In this document: one piece after another, positions 13,101 through 24,029 of the stretch
How the letters are laid out: every line of letters starts with the position of its first letter
Position numbering within the stretch: position 1 is the first letter of the stretch
Assembly (NCBI GenBank): GCA_000708835.1
Contig: DF237060.1
Span: forward strand, 62,001-126,000
Length of the DNA: 64,000 nucleotides
Direction: 5' to 3'
From: Klebsormidium nitens
Lineage: Eukaryota; Streptophyta; Klebsormidiophyceae; Klebsormidiales; Klebsormidiaceae
Program-made: the position numbers and the translations under genes
Notes under the pieces: model-generated
Databases searched by the model: none
Seen by the model: only the letters and a program-made list of their open reading frames with translations
Told to the model about the DNA's origin: nothing

Positions 13101-16100
13101 CAGCGAATACAGGATCGATTATGAGCTTGAGCCCGCCTGAAAGGTGTGTCGACAGCCAGAGGGAGCCTGGGTCTCCTGAGGGGCCCTTTGGCGGCGCCGC
13201 CGCTTTCTTCCGGGGGGTATCGTTCCGGCCGGTTTCTAACCCCCCCAGAGGTCTGATTTCCTGCCTGCCAAACGGGCTGATTGGATCAACCGGGCACAGA
13301 GACCGGTCATTGGCGTCTACACAAAACGACAGGTTGCCGGGCACACAAGAGGCGGAAACGGAAGCGGACGCGGAAGTGGATGAGAAGGCAAGCCTAGACA
13401 CTGCGGATACCTCTGTTGGAAAGGGCAGCGGCGGTTGGGGCGCAGTCACCGAAGGCGACCTCCTCCCTGTGGAAGAGACGGTCGGGTCGCCTGCTAGGCG
13501 TGGCGACAAGTCGGGGGCAGACGGGGCCGAGCGGTCGCCGGAAGAGACTTTCCGGGGCGCTGCGGCGTTTTTCCTCCGGGCAAGTGTCACGCCGAACAAG
13601 GTGCCAGCATCCAATGGACTCCGTTCCGCTCTGCGGGAGGACTGCTTGCCTGCTGCCGCCGGAGTCTCCACCGCCCGTTCCGCCAGTGATGAGCGGAGCC
13701 CCGTTCCGGTCGAGTCAAGCGCTCCCCAAGCCTTCTTAGCAACAGAACCAGACCAGAACGGAGCAGCCCCAAAGCGGTGTGATCTGGAGACCCCCCCAAA
13801 GCGGGACCAAGACAGCAACGAGGGGTCCGAGGATGAAAACAAAGTGGGGGGAAGTGTCGCGGCCTCGCTTCAGGGGGTTGCTCACCCGCACGCAAGAAAC
13901 AATTTCCCCGAGGAGAGACTTCCCAACGCAGCCGCGTTCTTCGGGCGGCGAGCCGCGGCCACTCCCGTCGCGCCACGTGTCACGCTGCCGCTGCAAGAGC
14001 TCAGGGGGTTTGCGAATAGGGCTAATGAGGACGGTTCCGGGAAGGAGAACGGCTTAGACAAACGAAAGGCGAAGAAGGGTGCTCTTACCGGACAAACGGA
14101 AACCGGGGTGAAAACCTCAGAGGGGCAGGCGGCAGAACAGTCCTCTAGGATGCAGAAAAGCGGGACGATAAAAGATCCTCTTCCGCTCCTTCCGTTGGGT
14201 CCCTCCGTTCTGGTTCCAGCGGAAACCCCTCCCAGTTCGCCGGCAGAAGCTCCGGGGCTGACACGCGACGTCACTGCCCCGGTCGGTGACGTCACTCCCG
14301 TGGCGCCGGCGGTCACGGCGCCCGAGATGCCGCAGGGGACCGTTTCTAACGCCACCGTGCGGAGCCCTGAGGGGCAGCACCAGCTTAGAATCGGTATCCC
14401 GGATGAGGCGGTCTCGCGGCTGCCAAAGCCCGATTCCAAAGAAGAGGTTCCCCTTCCGCCTCGCGAGTCTGAACGCGACCTTGTCAAAGTAGTTGGGCCG
14501 CAGAATGATGAGCATAATACCGAGGGCCGAAGGAGGGGGTCTGTGCTTGAGATGGTGAGGCAACGCGAGGCAGCGGGGCGGGAGAAACTGGAGGATACGA
14601 CGACTGGACCAGCTCAGGAGAGGAAGAGGTGAGCAGGACTGGAGAAGAATTTACAGCAATGAGTGCGGGGCTCGAGGCTGAGTTCCATGTTTTATCCGAC
14701 CCTCACTGATTCGTGAAGGTAGACTCCCCACTTCTGTAAAGCCTCTCTCGGCCAGCGAGATAACCTGTGTACACGTTGAAGCAGCTAGCTAGCCCCCCAT
14801 CTGTAGGTCAGATGGATCGAACAGAACCCTTGTAATTCTTGCTTTCGCTACCTTCCTTTCCAGACTTGTCTTTCATTGCCGAATCCGATCTTGCAAGCGA
14901 ATATGTGCCTAAGTGACTCTCCAAAACCAGAAGCAGAGCTCTCGTCCACACAGCTGCTTTGCAATTGATGCTGGTCGCCGTCACTCAATCTTTTCAATCC
15001 ATTGTGCAGCCCGGTGAAGGTGCCAACGCGACAGATCGCGCCCGACGCGGCGGCCGCCTCCGCGGCCGCGGCCGCGGCTTCGGCTCCGCAGCTGGACGCG
15101 CTGATGCGCGAGAACGAGCGGCTGAAAGCGCAGGTGGTGCTGCTGCAGGAGGAGAAGCACCGGATCGCCAAGCAGGTGAGCGGAAACGGAAAGCGGAACG
15201 GAAGTCGAGCAGAGCAGAGTCCTGTTTTCTGAAAAGGTCCGAATGCGAGTAGGAAACGTGGGCGAGATAGTGATTCGAAGGAAGAATAGCAATCCAATTG
15301 CTAAAGGAAACGAGAGTGTCGGGAGCAGTTAGTAGAGCTGTTAACAGGCCTGATGTGCAGTGCCGCCTCCGTTGATTTGCAGCTTGATCTTATGCCTCGC
15401 TGCGAAGTCTTCAAACTCGAGAAGTGAGTCACATTCGAAAGAATCTGAAGGAGCCGGCTCTGAACAGATGGCTTCGACTATTAGACCCTCTCACTAACCC
15501 CATCTAATTTATCCTCTTTCTTTTTCAAGGAATCAAACAAACGACTAGCCACAGCATTAAACAAGTAGCCAAGATTTTCAGGCGTTTTAACTCTGTTAAT
15601 TGGTCCAATAAGCCTTTTTTTCTCCCCCCAGATGGAAGCCAGCAGTCTGAAGGCCAACGGCAACGCCGCCTTCGCGAAGGGCAAGTTCGACGACGCGAAG
15701 CGCGCCTATAACCGGGCGCTGGAGCTGCGGGTTAACGATAACCAGTTCAACGCAGTCATTTACACCAACCGCGCGGCCGCGAACCTCGCGCTGGGCGCGA
15801 CCATGGACGCGCTCGCGGACTGCGCGGCCGCGCTGCGCATCGATCCAAAGTGCGCGGGGGCGGTGCTGAGAAAAGTGGACGCGTGTCTCGCGATCGGGGA
15901 CTGGCAAGCGTGAGTGCGCTGGATTGACACATGCCGGATGTGCTCGAAATGTGTCTCTTCTACATGCTTCTTTCTTCATGTTTCACGTCTTCGGCTTTCG
16001 TCCGGCGCCTCGACTATGGAGAAAGGTACTCCAGGAAACCGTCGACCAGTCGTTAAGTAGCGACTGTCTTCGACCAAGCTAGAAGGAGAGATTGAGCTGG

Positions 16101-17578
16101 TCTGCTTAACGGAAATTTTGTGCCCAAAAGCAGATTGGCTGTCACATATTGGCAGTGTGAACGAGTTCACGGTCTCTCTTCTTCTTGTCTGCTCGGATGG
16201 CGACTGATCGACGCCTCTATCTCCTTTACTTTCCATGGGTCTTTTTAGACTTTGATTAGTCGGCTCCTTTGACCAGGGATTGATTAGTACCTACCGTCTG
16301 TTAGTACGTACCTACCGTATTTTTGCAGCCATTCATCACCCAAATGTCTAGATGGGCTTCCAAGCCCCGCATGCCCTGTCTCTGAGAACTTACTGGCTTG
16401 CTCTCGTTCCTGGTGTTCAGCGCCCTGAGCGACCTGTCCGCCCTCGAGAAGGCCGGAACCGGAACGGAAGACGTCCGGCGGAAGATGCACGACCTGAAGG
16501 CCAAGATGTGGCGGGCCCCCGCCCAGCTAGACTTCTACGGCATACTGGAGCTGAGCCCCCGTAGCAACACGACAGCTGTCAAGAACGCGTACAAGTGAGC
16601 GCTGTGGTCTTCTATGCTTTTGAAGCAATGGAATGCATTCCTTTCCCGTAAAAAACGATTACTACTTGCATATTCCAGCGACCATTCTTATTATTTTTAT
16701 GTCCTCGGTATGGGAAAAGGAAAAGGACAGCCTTCTTTCTGGATAGCTCGTGTGCAAACAGGATTCTTATAAGCTTACACTTTCCAGGCTACATTCGGAA
16801 AAAGTTTTTCTGAGTTGTGAGAGCGTGGATCATAACGAGCGCGTCCTTTGAACATGCTACGAACGACTGCAGCGCTTGCATTGAAGAAAGCGCTCCCGCT
16901 CAAAATAAGAAAGCTTTTCTTTCACTGACTTCAGATTCGTCTGCCGTACATGACGAGACCAGTCGACCACATCTACGAGACGAAATTTTCCTAAGGCTTT
17001 CTGCTACTACATCGTCGTCGTTCCAACTGTTCTTAAACCCCCAAATCTCTCGGCGCAGGCGGCTGGCGCTCCGCTACCACCCCGATCGCGCGGGGCCGCA
17101 TGCAGACCTCGTCTTCCAGTATGTTGCGCGCGCATATCAGGTCGGTTGGTTACTTATTTCGCGTCTGGGAACGCGCCGCTCGGAGGCTCTTGAGACATTT
17201 ACTTGGGCCTTGCCAAGTTAAGAAGCGGGTTTCCTTAGCTTGCACAGTCTTTGATCATGATCTCGTCAAGGTACCAGAGGGAACCCGTTTTTCCTTTGTG
17301 GGCCAGTCACTTTTGCACTCTATAAAGAATCAATTCACTTCAAAGAGATGATTCTCCGACTACCATTTGCCACAAAGGCAAAGTGCCGTCGTGGAAAGTT
17401 CGAATTTCTCTTGGACGCGTTGAACCCCTAGATTGCTTTGCTTCTCATCCCTCAGCGGAAGAGTCCGGTTGATCAGGAAAGTCTGACTAGGTATGTGTTG
17501 CTTCTGAGCGTGCAGGTGTTGTCGAACCCCGTCGACAAGAAGAAGTACGATGCCCAACTGCAGCGCGCTCTACAATAA
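7191..17578 (+). CDS. Large TPR and J-domain co-chaperone with disordered N-terminus
   Basis: Eleven exons: 7191-7241, 8016-8952, 9250-9447, 9738-9787, 10294-11650, 12237-14628, 15010-15175, 15632-15909, 16421-16594, 17059-17140, 17516-17578. They sum to 5748 bases (1915 residues) with every phase agreeing. Residues 1-1660 are low-complexity, rich in S, P, E, K and G. A short coiled coil (about 1690-1717) follows, then a TPR region (about 1718-1830) with the NGNAAFAKGKFDDA and YTNRAAANLALG signatures. A C-terminal J domain (about 1847-1907) has an intact HPD at 1875-1877. The TPR-J order matches plant DNAJC7-like proteins, which recruit and stimulate Hsp70. The usual length of that plant group is about 1100-1200 residues, so this N-terminus is unusually long. 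Exons 4-11 are secure; the first exon (17 codons, donor AAG|GTAAGC) is the best available start but the least certain part. Confidence 0.85.
7895..7952. repeat. Perfect 27-bp hairpin in intron 1 of the J-protein gene
   Basis: Arms 7895-7921 and 7926-7952 are exact reverse complements around a 4-base loop (GAAG). A third, direct partial copy of the right arm lies at about 7869-7890. The element sits in the predicted first intron (7242-8015), so it would be transcribed as a very stable stem. It could be a small MITE or a hairpin RNA precursor; there is no ORF of its own. Confidence 0.8.
11718..11787 (+). repeat. Perfect 35-bp tandem duplication in a J-protein intron
   Basis: Two adjacent identical 35-base units, 11718-11752 and 11753-11787, lie in the intron 11651-12236. 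They show no divergence, so the duplication is recent. Confidence 0.9.
13191..13948 (+). repeat. Three AAAFF repeats in the J-protein N-terminus
   Basis: Within exon 6 the motif A-A-A-F-F recurs as GAAAFFRG, GAAAFFLR and NAAAFFGR at about residues 1183, 1305 and 1428, that is every 122 residues. Each is followed by a basic stretch with proline. The even spacing suggests an ancient internal repeat of about 122 residues in which only the hydrophobic core stayed recognisable, or a set of short linear binding motifs. Confidence 0.6.
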
Positions 17579-19092
17579 GACGTGGCAGATGTCAGTTCTC
17601 GACAGGCATGCTCAATTCTCAGCACCGGTTTTCAAGCTAAGCGGGCGAGAAGTGGCTTTATCTATGTAGAAAGGTGTGGCGTTCTTCTGCTCGCGTCAAG
17701 GGTAGGGGTTGTATCACAGGTTCCATCTTGAGTTACGACTTACTTGGTTATCATGTATGGGTTTTTGGGTGAAGAGAACTGGTTAGAAGAGTTCATATAG
17801 TCGACAGGTCAATTGCTTTATATTTACTGACGGACGTAGGTGCGGATAATGTATAATAGTAGGTCCTGACCTGAAAAGACGCTTCTGCGTGAAGTTGAGG
17901 AGATGATTGCTGGATTCAGCCCGGACGTTCTATACAGCAAGCCAGCCTCATACATAATCATCGATGGACTGGCCTGTGTTGTCTACGAATTTTCATGCGT
18001 CCGGACCCGTGTATGCGCGTGTGGTCCAAAAGCCAATCGAAGCTAGAAGGCGCAAAGGCCGGATGTCTGGCCAGCCGCCGTGGGCTTTCAATGGCAAGTG
18101 TGACATATGACGTCTCGATTGAACGGTAGTTGGGAGAAATGATCCACAACAGGCTTGCCTTTGGATCGCAAGAGTGCAACATGACGAATACAGCCTCTGT
18201 GACCCGTGGGCATCCGAATTACCATAATTTTGATTCCACCTTTCGTAGCGCTAGCTTGCATGATACGATTCATTGCCTGACATCCCTATAGCTTAGACCC
18301 CGCCGCATGTCTTGCCCAGATTTTCGCGAGAATCGTGCAGAGTGCATGTCAGGCTACTCTTGTCTCTGTGGAACGGTTGCATGAGTCATGCATCTTTGAA
18401 GTTCGAGCTTGTCTTCACTTCAAGACAACGTACTTTCGCAAGGTGGCGCCACTTTGCGTCATGCATCGCTTCCCAACTACATGGCCGCCGCGCTGGCTCT
18501 TTAGTGCGGCGTGTGCTTTTGATGCTCTCAAGTCATAACCTTTGCTCGAGAACAGGGATAATGTTTTCTTAAAATTTTGCACTGATCTTATCTGTTCTTC
18601 GTCACGCAAGAGTGCTGACCAAAATCTAGAGAGCAATCGAAATGGGTTAGCTCGTGGCGTCATCATTGCGTCACAACGTCAGTCCGGGAGCTGTCTATAC
18701 AACAAGAGATTGAAAAATTTCTACTAAGCATGCTGGCAGTCGCGGCCTCAACTTCGCAGACGTAGACCCTACTACATCTTTCAAGAGAGAGAGCCTTTTG
18801 CCTTGCCAGTAGGCTAGGCCCGTGTCACGTCGATTGAACATGTTGGCTCGGCAGCGTCATGTGGCTGCCCCGTCGCGCTGCGCCCGGCGCGCGTGGCCGC
18901 GTGCCCTCGGACGTCCGACGCATCGGTAACCTACTGTAGTACTCAATCCAGCTCGGACGTACTACCTAACCCTCCAAGAATCGCCGGGCCGCGGCCGCGG
19001 CGCGCACGATTGGAATCGTCAGGGAGAGCAGTTAGCGCAGCAGCCGCACACTTTGTACAGCCTGTTGGGCACTACTGCTGAGAGCGGCAGCC
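17579..19092. other. Intergenic region before the F-box array
   Basis: It holds the 3' flank of the J-protein gene and the promoter of F-box copy 1. A GC-rich block with nested GCGGCCGC/GGCCGCGGC strings lies at about 18870-19020. A leader string close to GTTTGTACAGCTTGTTAGGC, shared with other copies, lies at 19050-19071. No gene is seen in between. Confidence 0.5.
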
Positions 19093-20133
19093 ATGGACAC
19101 TCTCCCGAGCGACGTGCTGCTCGCGATTGTTCACAAGCTGGCAGCCCAGGACCCGCTCGCCCTGCTGACTGCCACCTGCGCCTGCAAAGCAATTCTCCGT
19201 GTGACTGAGGACAACGAGGGGGTCTGGAGGGACATCTTTTATGGCTCAGAAATGGGCCTGATTTCGGAGACAGATCGTCAGTCTATAGCAGGGGAAAAGG
19301 GGGGTTCCAGCTGTCTGGATGCTGAGTTACAGTCAGTAACGGGCGGGTTCAAGCAGCTGGTGGCAGCGCGGTATGCGGCAAAGTCAATGACCCCGGTTGA
19401 ACAAAACCAAGCAAAAAGGTTCTGCTTGGGCATTGGCGAATCATACGCGTTCCGCAAGGATCCTCTGAGCTCACCGGATAGCTTGGAGGCCAACAAGATC
19501 CTGCTCTTACTTCGGCTGCAAGGCAGCGTCGTCTTGTGGGGAGTCCATACGCCACCGGTCGTCTACCCGGACTCGTTGCCTGTCGGATCCCCAGGGTTCA
19601 AAACAAAGTTACAACCCGTGTTTACAACTGACCACTTTTTGGAAGCCATGCAAGAGGCACGTGGTTGCCTTTGCCCGACACGTGGCACGAAGGGCCTCTG
19701 TGGGAAGGTGTGCCTTGAGCTCTATGAGCTGCAGCGGCAACGACCCGGCGGGCGTGCCTTCGTGGTCGAGAGGCTGTGGAGTGGACCTCTCAAACTCTCC
19801 AATCCTCTGACCTGTTTCTATGAGGCGCTTCAAGTTCTCTTTAGGATCGACGGCCGGATCTACCCGACCTGCCCGCCTAGGCCTGTCAGATATTCGAGAT
19901 CCGGCTCGTGTGAAGAATCTCTGAGGGCGATTGTGAATCTTGGAAAACGACCGGCGTCAGAAAGTGAGAAGCGGAGGTGGAAGCTTCAGATAAACCAGAT
20001 TAGAATTTGGAGAGAGGGCGAGCCCAAATTTTGCTGCTCGGCGTGCTCGGCGTGCGCCGAGTCAGACTTGGCGTTGAAGAAGCTGAATCTCGTGGTGGAG
20101 ATATATACGTCGTATAGCCATTTGGGAACCTGA
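19093..20133 (+). CDS. F-box-like protein, array copy 1
   Basis: Intact single-exon gene, 346 residues, starting at an ATG with context GCAGCCATGG that every copy shares. Residues about 3-45 fit an F-box (LPSDVLLAIVHKLAAQDPLA, then CACKA and GVWRDIFY), which in known proteins binds SKP1 in SCF ubiquitin ligases. The family-specific body has conserved blocks: GGFKQLVAARYA, a RLQGSVVLWGxHT strand, TTDHFLEAM, KGLCGKVCLELYELQ and a C-terminal Cys block. Here the Cys block is expanded to CCSACSACAESD where other copies have CCSACxSxW. No known substrate-binding repeat (LRR, Kelch, WD40) is visible. It vaguely resembles F-box/PP2-type proteins but I would not assign that. Confidence 0.8.
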   Translation: MDTLPSDVLLAIVHKLAAQDPLALLTATCACKAILRVTEDNEGVWRDIFYGSEMGLISETDRQSIAGEKGGSSCLDAELQSVTGGFKQLVAARYAAKSMTPVEQNQAKRFCLGIGESYAFRKDPLSSPDSLEANKILLLLRLQGSVVLWGVHTPPVVYPDSLPVGSPGFKTKLQPVFTTDHFLEAMQEARGCLCPTRGTKGLCGKVCLELYELQRQRPGGRAFVVERLWSGPLKLSNPLTCFYEALQVLFRIDGRIYPTCPPRPVRYSRSGSCEESLRAIVNLGKRPASESEKRRWKLQINQIRIWREGEPKFCCSACSACAESDLALKKLNLVVEIYTSYSHLGT

Positions 20134-21093
20134 GATCCCTCCCGTAGGCTGGCAAACTAAAACCCTGGAACAGTTCGAACGGCATCTAGATACACATAAT
20201 ATGCGACATAAACACCTTCATCTGGAAGCGTACTCGATCCGGGCAAGTAAGCTGATGTAAAATGCAGTTGCTCCTTATTGGGAGCGCGCTAGCACGGGCC
20301 AGCAGGCGTCCGTACGAGCTTCTTTGGTGTGCACTGATGCTAGTACGGCTCTTGTCCATCTACAGAATTATGCTACATCATATCAATTCAAGTTCCGGAT
20401 CTCTTTGTTTTTAGACCGATCACGACCGAGGCCCCCGGCCCGCATGTCATCTAATCACGGCTTTATTTGCAAGTAAAAGACGTTCGACGGGATCTTTCTA
20501 GTTTCGATCAGTGCGACGCGCGACCTCATGCTTGATAATGCGCTGGATGTGCGTACATCAGGCCGAGAATCTAACCTTTATTTTTCCTCGACAGTTTCTT
20601 ATGGTCGCTCCACGAATTTTCGTCTCCAGTGATCTACGTATACGTTCTTCATGCATACAGGTTCCGACTCCTTCAGTTGGCTTTGAGACTCTGATTTCGT
20701 CCCGTGTTTCTAGTGAAGACGAGCTTTATCGATTGGCTTACTTTTCCTGAGATAATGTCAGGACTAATCGACAAAGTACAACGTTCTTCCAGTCGTCGGC
20801 TACTTCGCTATGTGTGCACCTAGCTTGTCATGTCCCCTAAGGGAGAGCCGGATCCCTCTATGGCGCAGCCATGATTTCAATAGCTACCGTTGCTTTATCG
20901 CTTATACCAGTTTTTGGAGCAGCGCGGAAGCTGCCGCGGTCGCGGCCGCCGGAGCGCTTGACCGTGCAAACCCTTGTTTACTTAAGAGTTGAGCCGTGCG
21001 CGGCCGCGGCGCGCCGCGAAATCCTGAAGGGGCAGATCCAAAGTTTGTACAGCCGCTGTAACAACGTGTTAGGCAGAAACCAGGGCGACCGCC
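20134..21093. other. F-box intergenic spacer 1-2
   Basis: It holds the 3' flank of copy 1 and a GC-rich island (about 20930-21020) with GCGGCCGC-type palindromes immediately upstream of copy 2. A shared leader string GTTTGTACAGCC lies at about 21044-21056. No other gene is seen. Confidence 0.5.
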
Positions 21094-22095
21094 ATGGAGT
21101 CCCTCCCAAGCGACGTGCTGCTCGCCATTCTCTACAAGTTGGCAGCCCAGGACCCGCTCGCCCTGCTATCTGCCGCCTGCGCGTGCAAGGCGATTCTTTG
21201 CTTGATCAGAAGCCATTCCAGCGTCTGGAAGGACATTTTCTACGGATCGAGGATTGGGCAAGAAACGGAAATTGCGGAAGCGCAATATAACTTTGAACTT
21301 GATGCGGAAATAGAGTCACTGGGCGGGTTCAAACAGCTGGTGGCAGCGCGGTATATATGCCGCAAGGCTTGCTACACATTACTCCTGTGTTGAACAAACG
21401 CAGGCGAGATGCGGCGGCTGGTTAGGCACTGGTTTTCGCGCTGACTCCTCACAATCAGACGCTCTTTTGGCGCCCGATAAGCTCCTGATCGTGGTTCGCT
21501 TGCAGGGCAGCGTCGTCTTATGGGGCCTCCAGACGACGCCGAGCGATGCGCCCTACTTTTTCAGGACAACCGCTGACCTGGGCGTGCCACCTGTACCGCG
21601 ATGCACAGACTCGGACTCTAAGATCCTGAAACCCATGAAAACTTTCCATGCTCGTTTGCAACCCGTGGGCACGTCTGACCAGCTCTTGGAAGTCATAAAG
21701 GAGGCACGTCACGCGAAACTTGGAAAGATGGGCTTATGTGGGAAGATATGCCTTGAGGTTTATGAGCTGCAGCCGCGAAAATCCGCGGGGGAGGTTTCAA
21801 GGTTGCGAGTTTGTGGATTGGACCTCTCAAATCTTCGAGGATCTTGACCGACAGGGCGCTTGTTTTTCACCTCAACGGCCATCTCTTGCCGACGAGCCCG
21901 CCTGCCGACTCTGGCGCATGTGAAGAAGCACTGCACGCATTTGTGAGCGTTGGGTGGCGGTCGACGTCATTCCATGAACAGCAGAGAATAAGGGACTGCA
22001 TAAACTTGTTACAGCCAGGGTTCTGCTGCGCGGCGTGCGGGTTAGACTGGGCGTCGAAGAAAATGATACTCGATGCGGAGATACGCACGTTTTGA
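21094..22095 (+). pseudogene. F-box-like array copy 2, two frameshifts
   Basis: The F-box is intact, but after VAARY the codon TAT is followed by an extra four bases, visible as a TATATAT run near 21352. This shifts the frame and gives a stop at 21393. The family sequence continues one frame over (about 21360-21800, including RLQGSVVLWGL and MGLCGKICLEVYELQ). It returns to the original frame near 21800, as a net loss of one base or gain of two, for the last 90 residues, ending with FCCAACGLDW. The two shifts compensate over most of the length, so either it is a young pseudogene or one call is a sequence error. Confidence 0.8.
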
Positions 22096-23066
22096 AACGC
22101 TTATTCTTCAACTTTGGCGATACGGTCGTGAATTCTTGAACGATTTGGAGGATTACATTATTCCAAGATGCGAGAGACATATTAGCAACACCAATAAGGA
22201 GGCATACTTTTTGGGAGTCCCTTGTTTATTTTTCCTCCGCTCCGCCCGTTGTTCTCGAAGCTTACCGATAATAGCTTCGGAGCTTCTTTTGGCAGAGGTC
22301 GATGCACCCAAAGCATGTGGGTCAATTGGATAATTCTTTAATTCCATAATTAGGAACTCTTTTAGTCTTTTCTCTGATGACGCGGCCGAGGCAGGTGGAA
22401 TTACATTCCAGAGGAGACGACTCTCCTTGAGGATATAACAGTCTACGTCTGCCGACGTAGGCGGAGAAAACCAGCTTGAAACGACTCCAGTCTCAAATTC
22501 CTGTACGGTCCTGCTGCTCAAGAAATCCCGGAATGAACCTCGTTTCAATAACTGCCATCAATATTATGTCGGCCGAAATCAATGATCCGCACAAAGTAAC
22601 TGGAGAAGTCAGCATCGATGTTGCTTGGAGTGAGTAACCATGTTGCTTGGAATGAAAACCAAAGCTCCAGCGGCTGTCAGAACAGCTTGCAACATACTGA
22701 AAACGTACTGATGTATCGTACCGTGCCTTGACACGTACATATTATTTATAAACCTTACTTTTAAATGAACGGGAAAATCTAGAAGCTTGTCCACGCCTAA
22801 TAAGGGCCAGGAATTTGATTGAACGGCCGAGAAACTTCGATCTCTGATTCGCACGAGACAGGCGATGCTAAGCGCGGCGTCGTATCAACAATGGTACAGC
22901 TGCCACGTCATGGTGAGAGGGGCGGCGGCCTCGCCACGTGGACACTCGCGAGCCGGCCGCAGCCTGAGTACTAAATACCGGCGGCGGTGACCAAGGCGCG
23001 CGCGACTCGTCGAAGGGGAAGCCCACTGAAAACAAAAGCTTTTAGGCAGGCGAAGAGCGGCGGCCC
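22096..23066. other. F-box intergenic spacer 2-3
   Basis: It holds the flank of copy 2 and the promoter of copy 3, with a GC-rich stretch at about 22910-23010 and a shortened shared leader (CTTTTAGGCA) about 25 bases before the ATG. No other gene is seen. Confidence 0.5.
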
Positions 23067-24029
23067 ATGGACACTCTTTCGAGCGACGTGCTGCTCGCGA
23101 TTGTTCACAAGCTGGCAGCCCAGGACCCGCTCGCCCTGCTGACTGCGACCTGTGCCTGCAAAGATTTCCTCAGCGTGACTGAGGACAACTCGTGGGTCTG
23201 GAAGAAGATCTTCTACAGCTCAAGGTTTGAGCAAGAAACAGAGACAGTTTTTGAGACACCAAAAGCATATTGGAGCCCTGTTCTGGATGCTGAAATTGAG
23301 TCATTGGGCGGTTTCAAACGGTTGGTGGCAGCGCGGCATGCAAAATCTGCAAACTCATCCACCTCGGTTGAACAAAGACCGGCCAAAATGCGCTGCCTAG
23401 GCACCGGCAATGATCCTCTCAAAGGCTGTCTGAAACAGGCGTGTTTTTTCGGTGAGCCCAGCAAAGCCCTAGTTTTGGTGCGTCTACAAGGGTGCGTTGT
23501 CTCGTGGGGCCTTGATACGCCCACAACCGTTAACGATTGCTGGTTCAAAATGCAGTTGCAACCCGTATCCACGAACGACCAGTTCGTAAAAGCTCTGGGC
23601 ACGACACGTGGCAGACGCAAAAAGGGTCTTTGCGGAAATATGTCCCTTGAGCTCTTTGTGCTGCAGCCACGTCCGAGTCAATCAGCACATGGATCGGTCA
23701 CAACTGCAAGGCGATGGTGTGGATCTCTGAACGTCTCAACATATCAGATTCGCAGTGAGGGGGTAGTCTATGAATTACACGGGTGGCTCATACCGACTTG
23801 CCAAGCGCCAGTTGGATCTCATGACTCGTGCGAAGAAGCACTAGGCGCGATCATCTGCCTTGGATGGCGACGGGAGACGGAAGCGGAAAAGCGGAGCTGG
23901 CCGCATCGCAGAGAGGAGCTAGGGTGTCGAACTAAAACGGGCGAGACCGAGTATTGCTGCTCGGCGTGCCAGTCAAACTGGGCGTTTGAAGAGCTAACAC
24001 TCAGAGTGTCAATACGCAGGGCGTCCTGA
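23067..24029 (+). CDS. F-box-like protein, array copy 3
   Basis: Intact, 320 residues, single exon. The first 110 bases of coding sequence are almost identical to copy 1, even at silent sites, whereas the body is far more diverged. The F-box covers about residues 3-45. The body keeps GGFKRLVAARHA, RLQGCVVSWGL, KGLCGNMSLELFVLQ and YCCSACQSNWAFEELTL. It is shorter than copies 1, 7 and 8 because of indels in the linker regions. The role is inferred only from the F-box: a possible SCF adaptor. Confidence 0.8.
   Translation: MDTLSSDVLLAIVHKLAAQDPLALLTATCACKDFLSVTEDNSWVWKKIFYSSRFEQETETVFETPKAYWSPVLDAEIESLGGFKRLVAARHAKSANSSTSVEQRPAKMRCLGTGNDPLKGCLKQACFFGEPSKALVLVRLQGCVVSWGLDTPTTVNDCWFKMQLQPVSTNDQFVKALGTTRGRRKKGLCGNMSLELFVLQPRPSQSAHGSVTTARRWCGSLNVSTYQIRSEGVVYELHGWLIPTCQAPVGSHDSCEEALGAIICLGWRRETEAEKRSWPHRREELGCRTKTGETEYCCSACQSNWAFEELTLRVSIRRAS

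Noticed and set aside
12967-13842. Minus-strand frame of 291 codons inside the J-protein exon
   Set aside because: Shadow of a GC-rich low-complexity exon. The plus strand carries phase-consistent splicing into the TPR and J domain.
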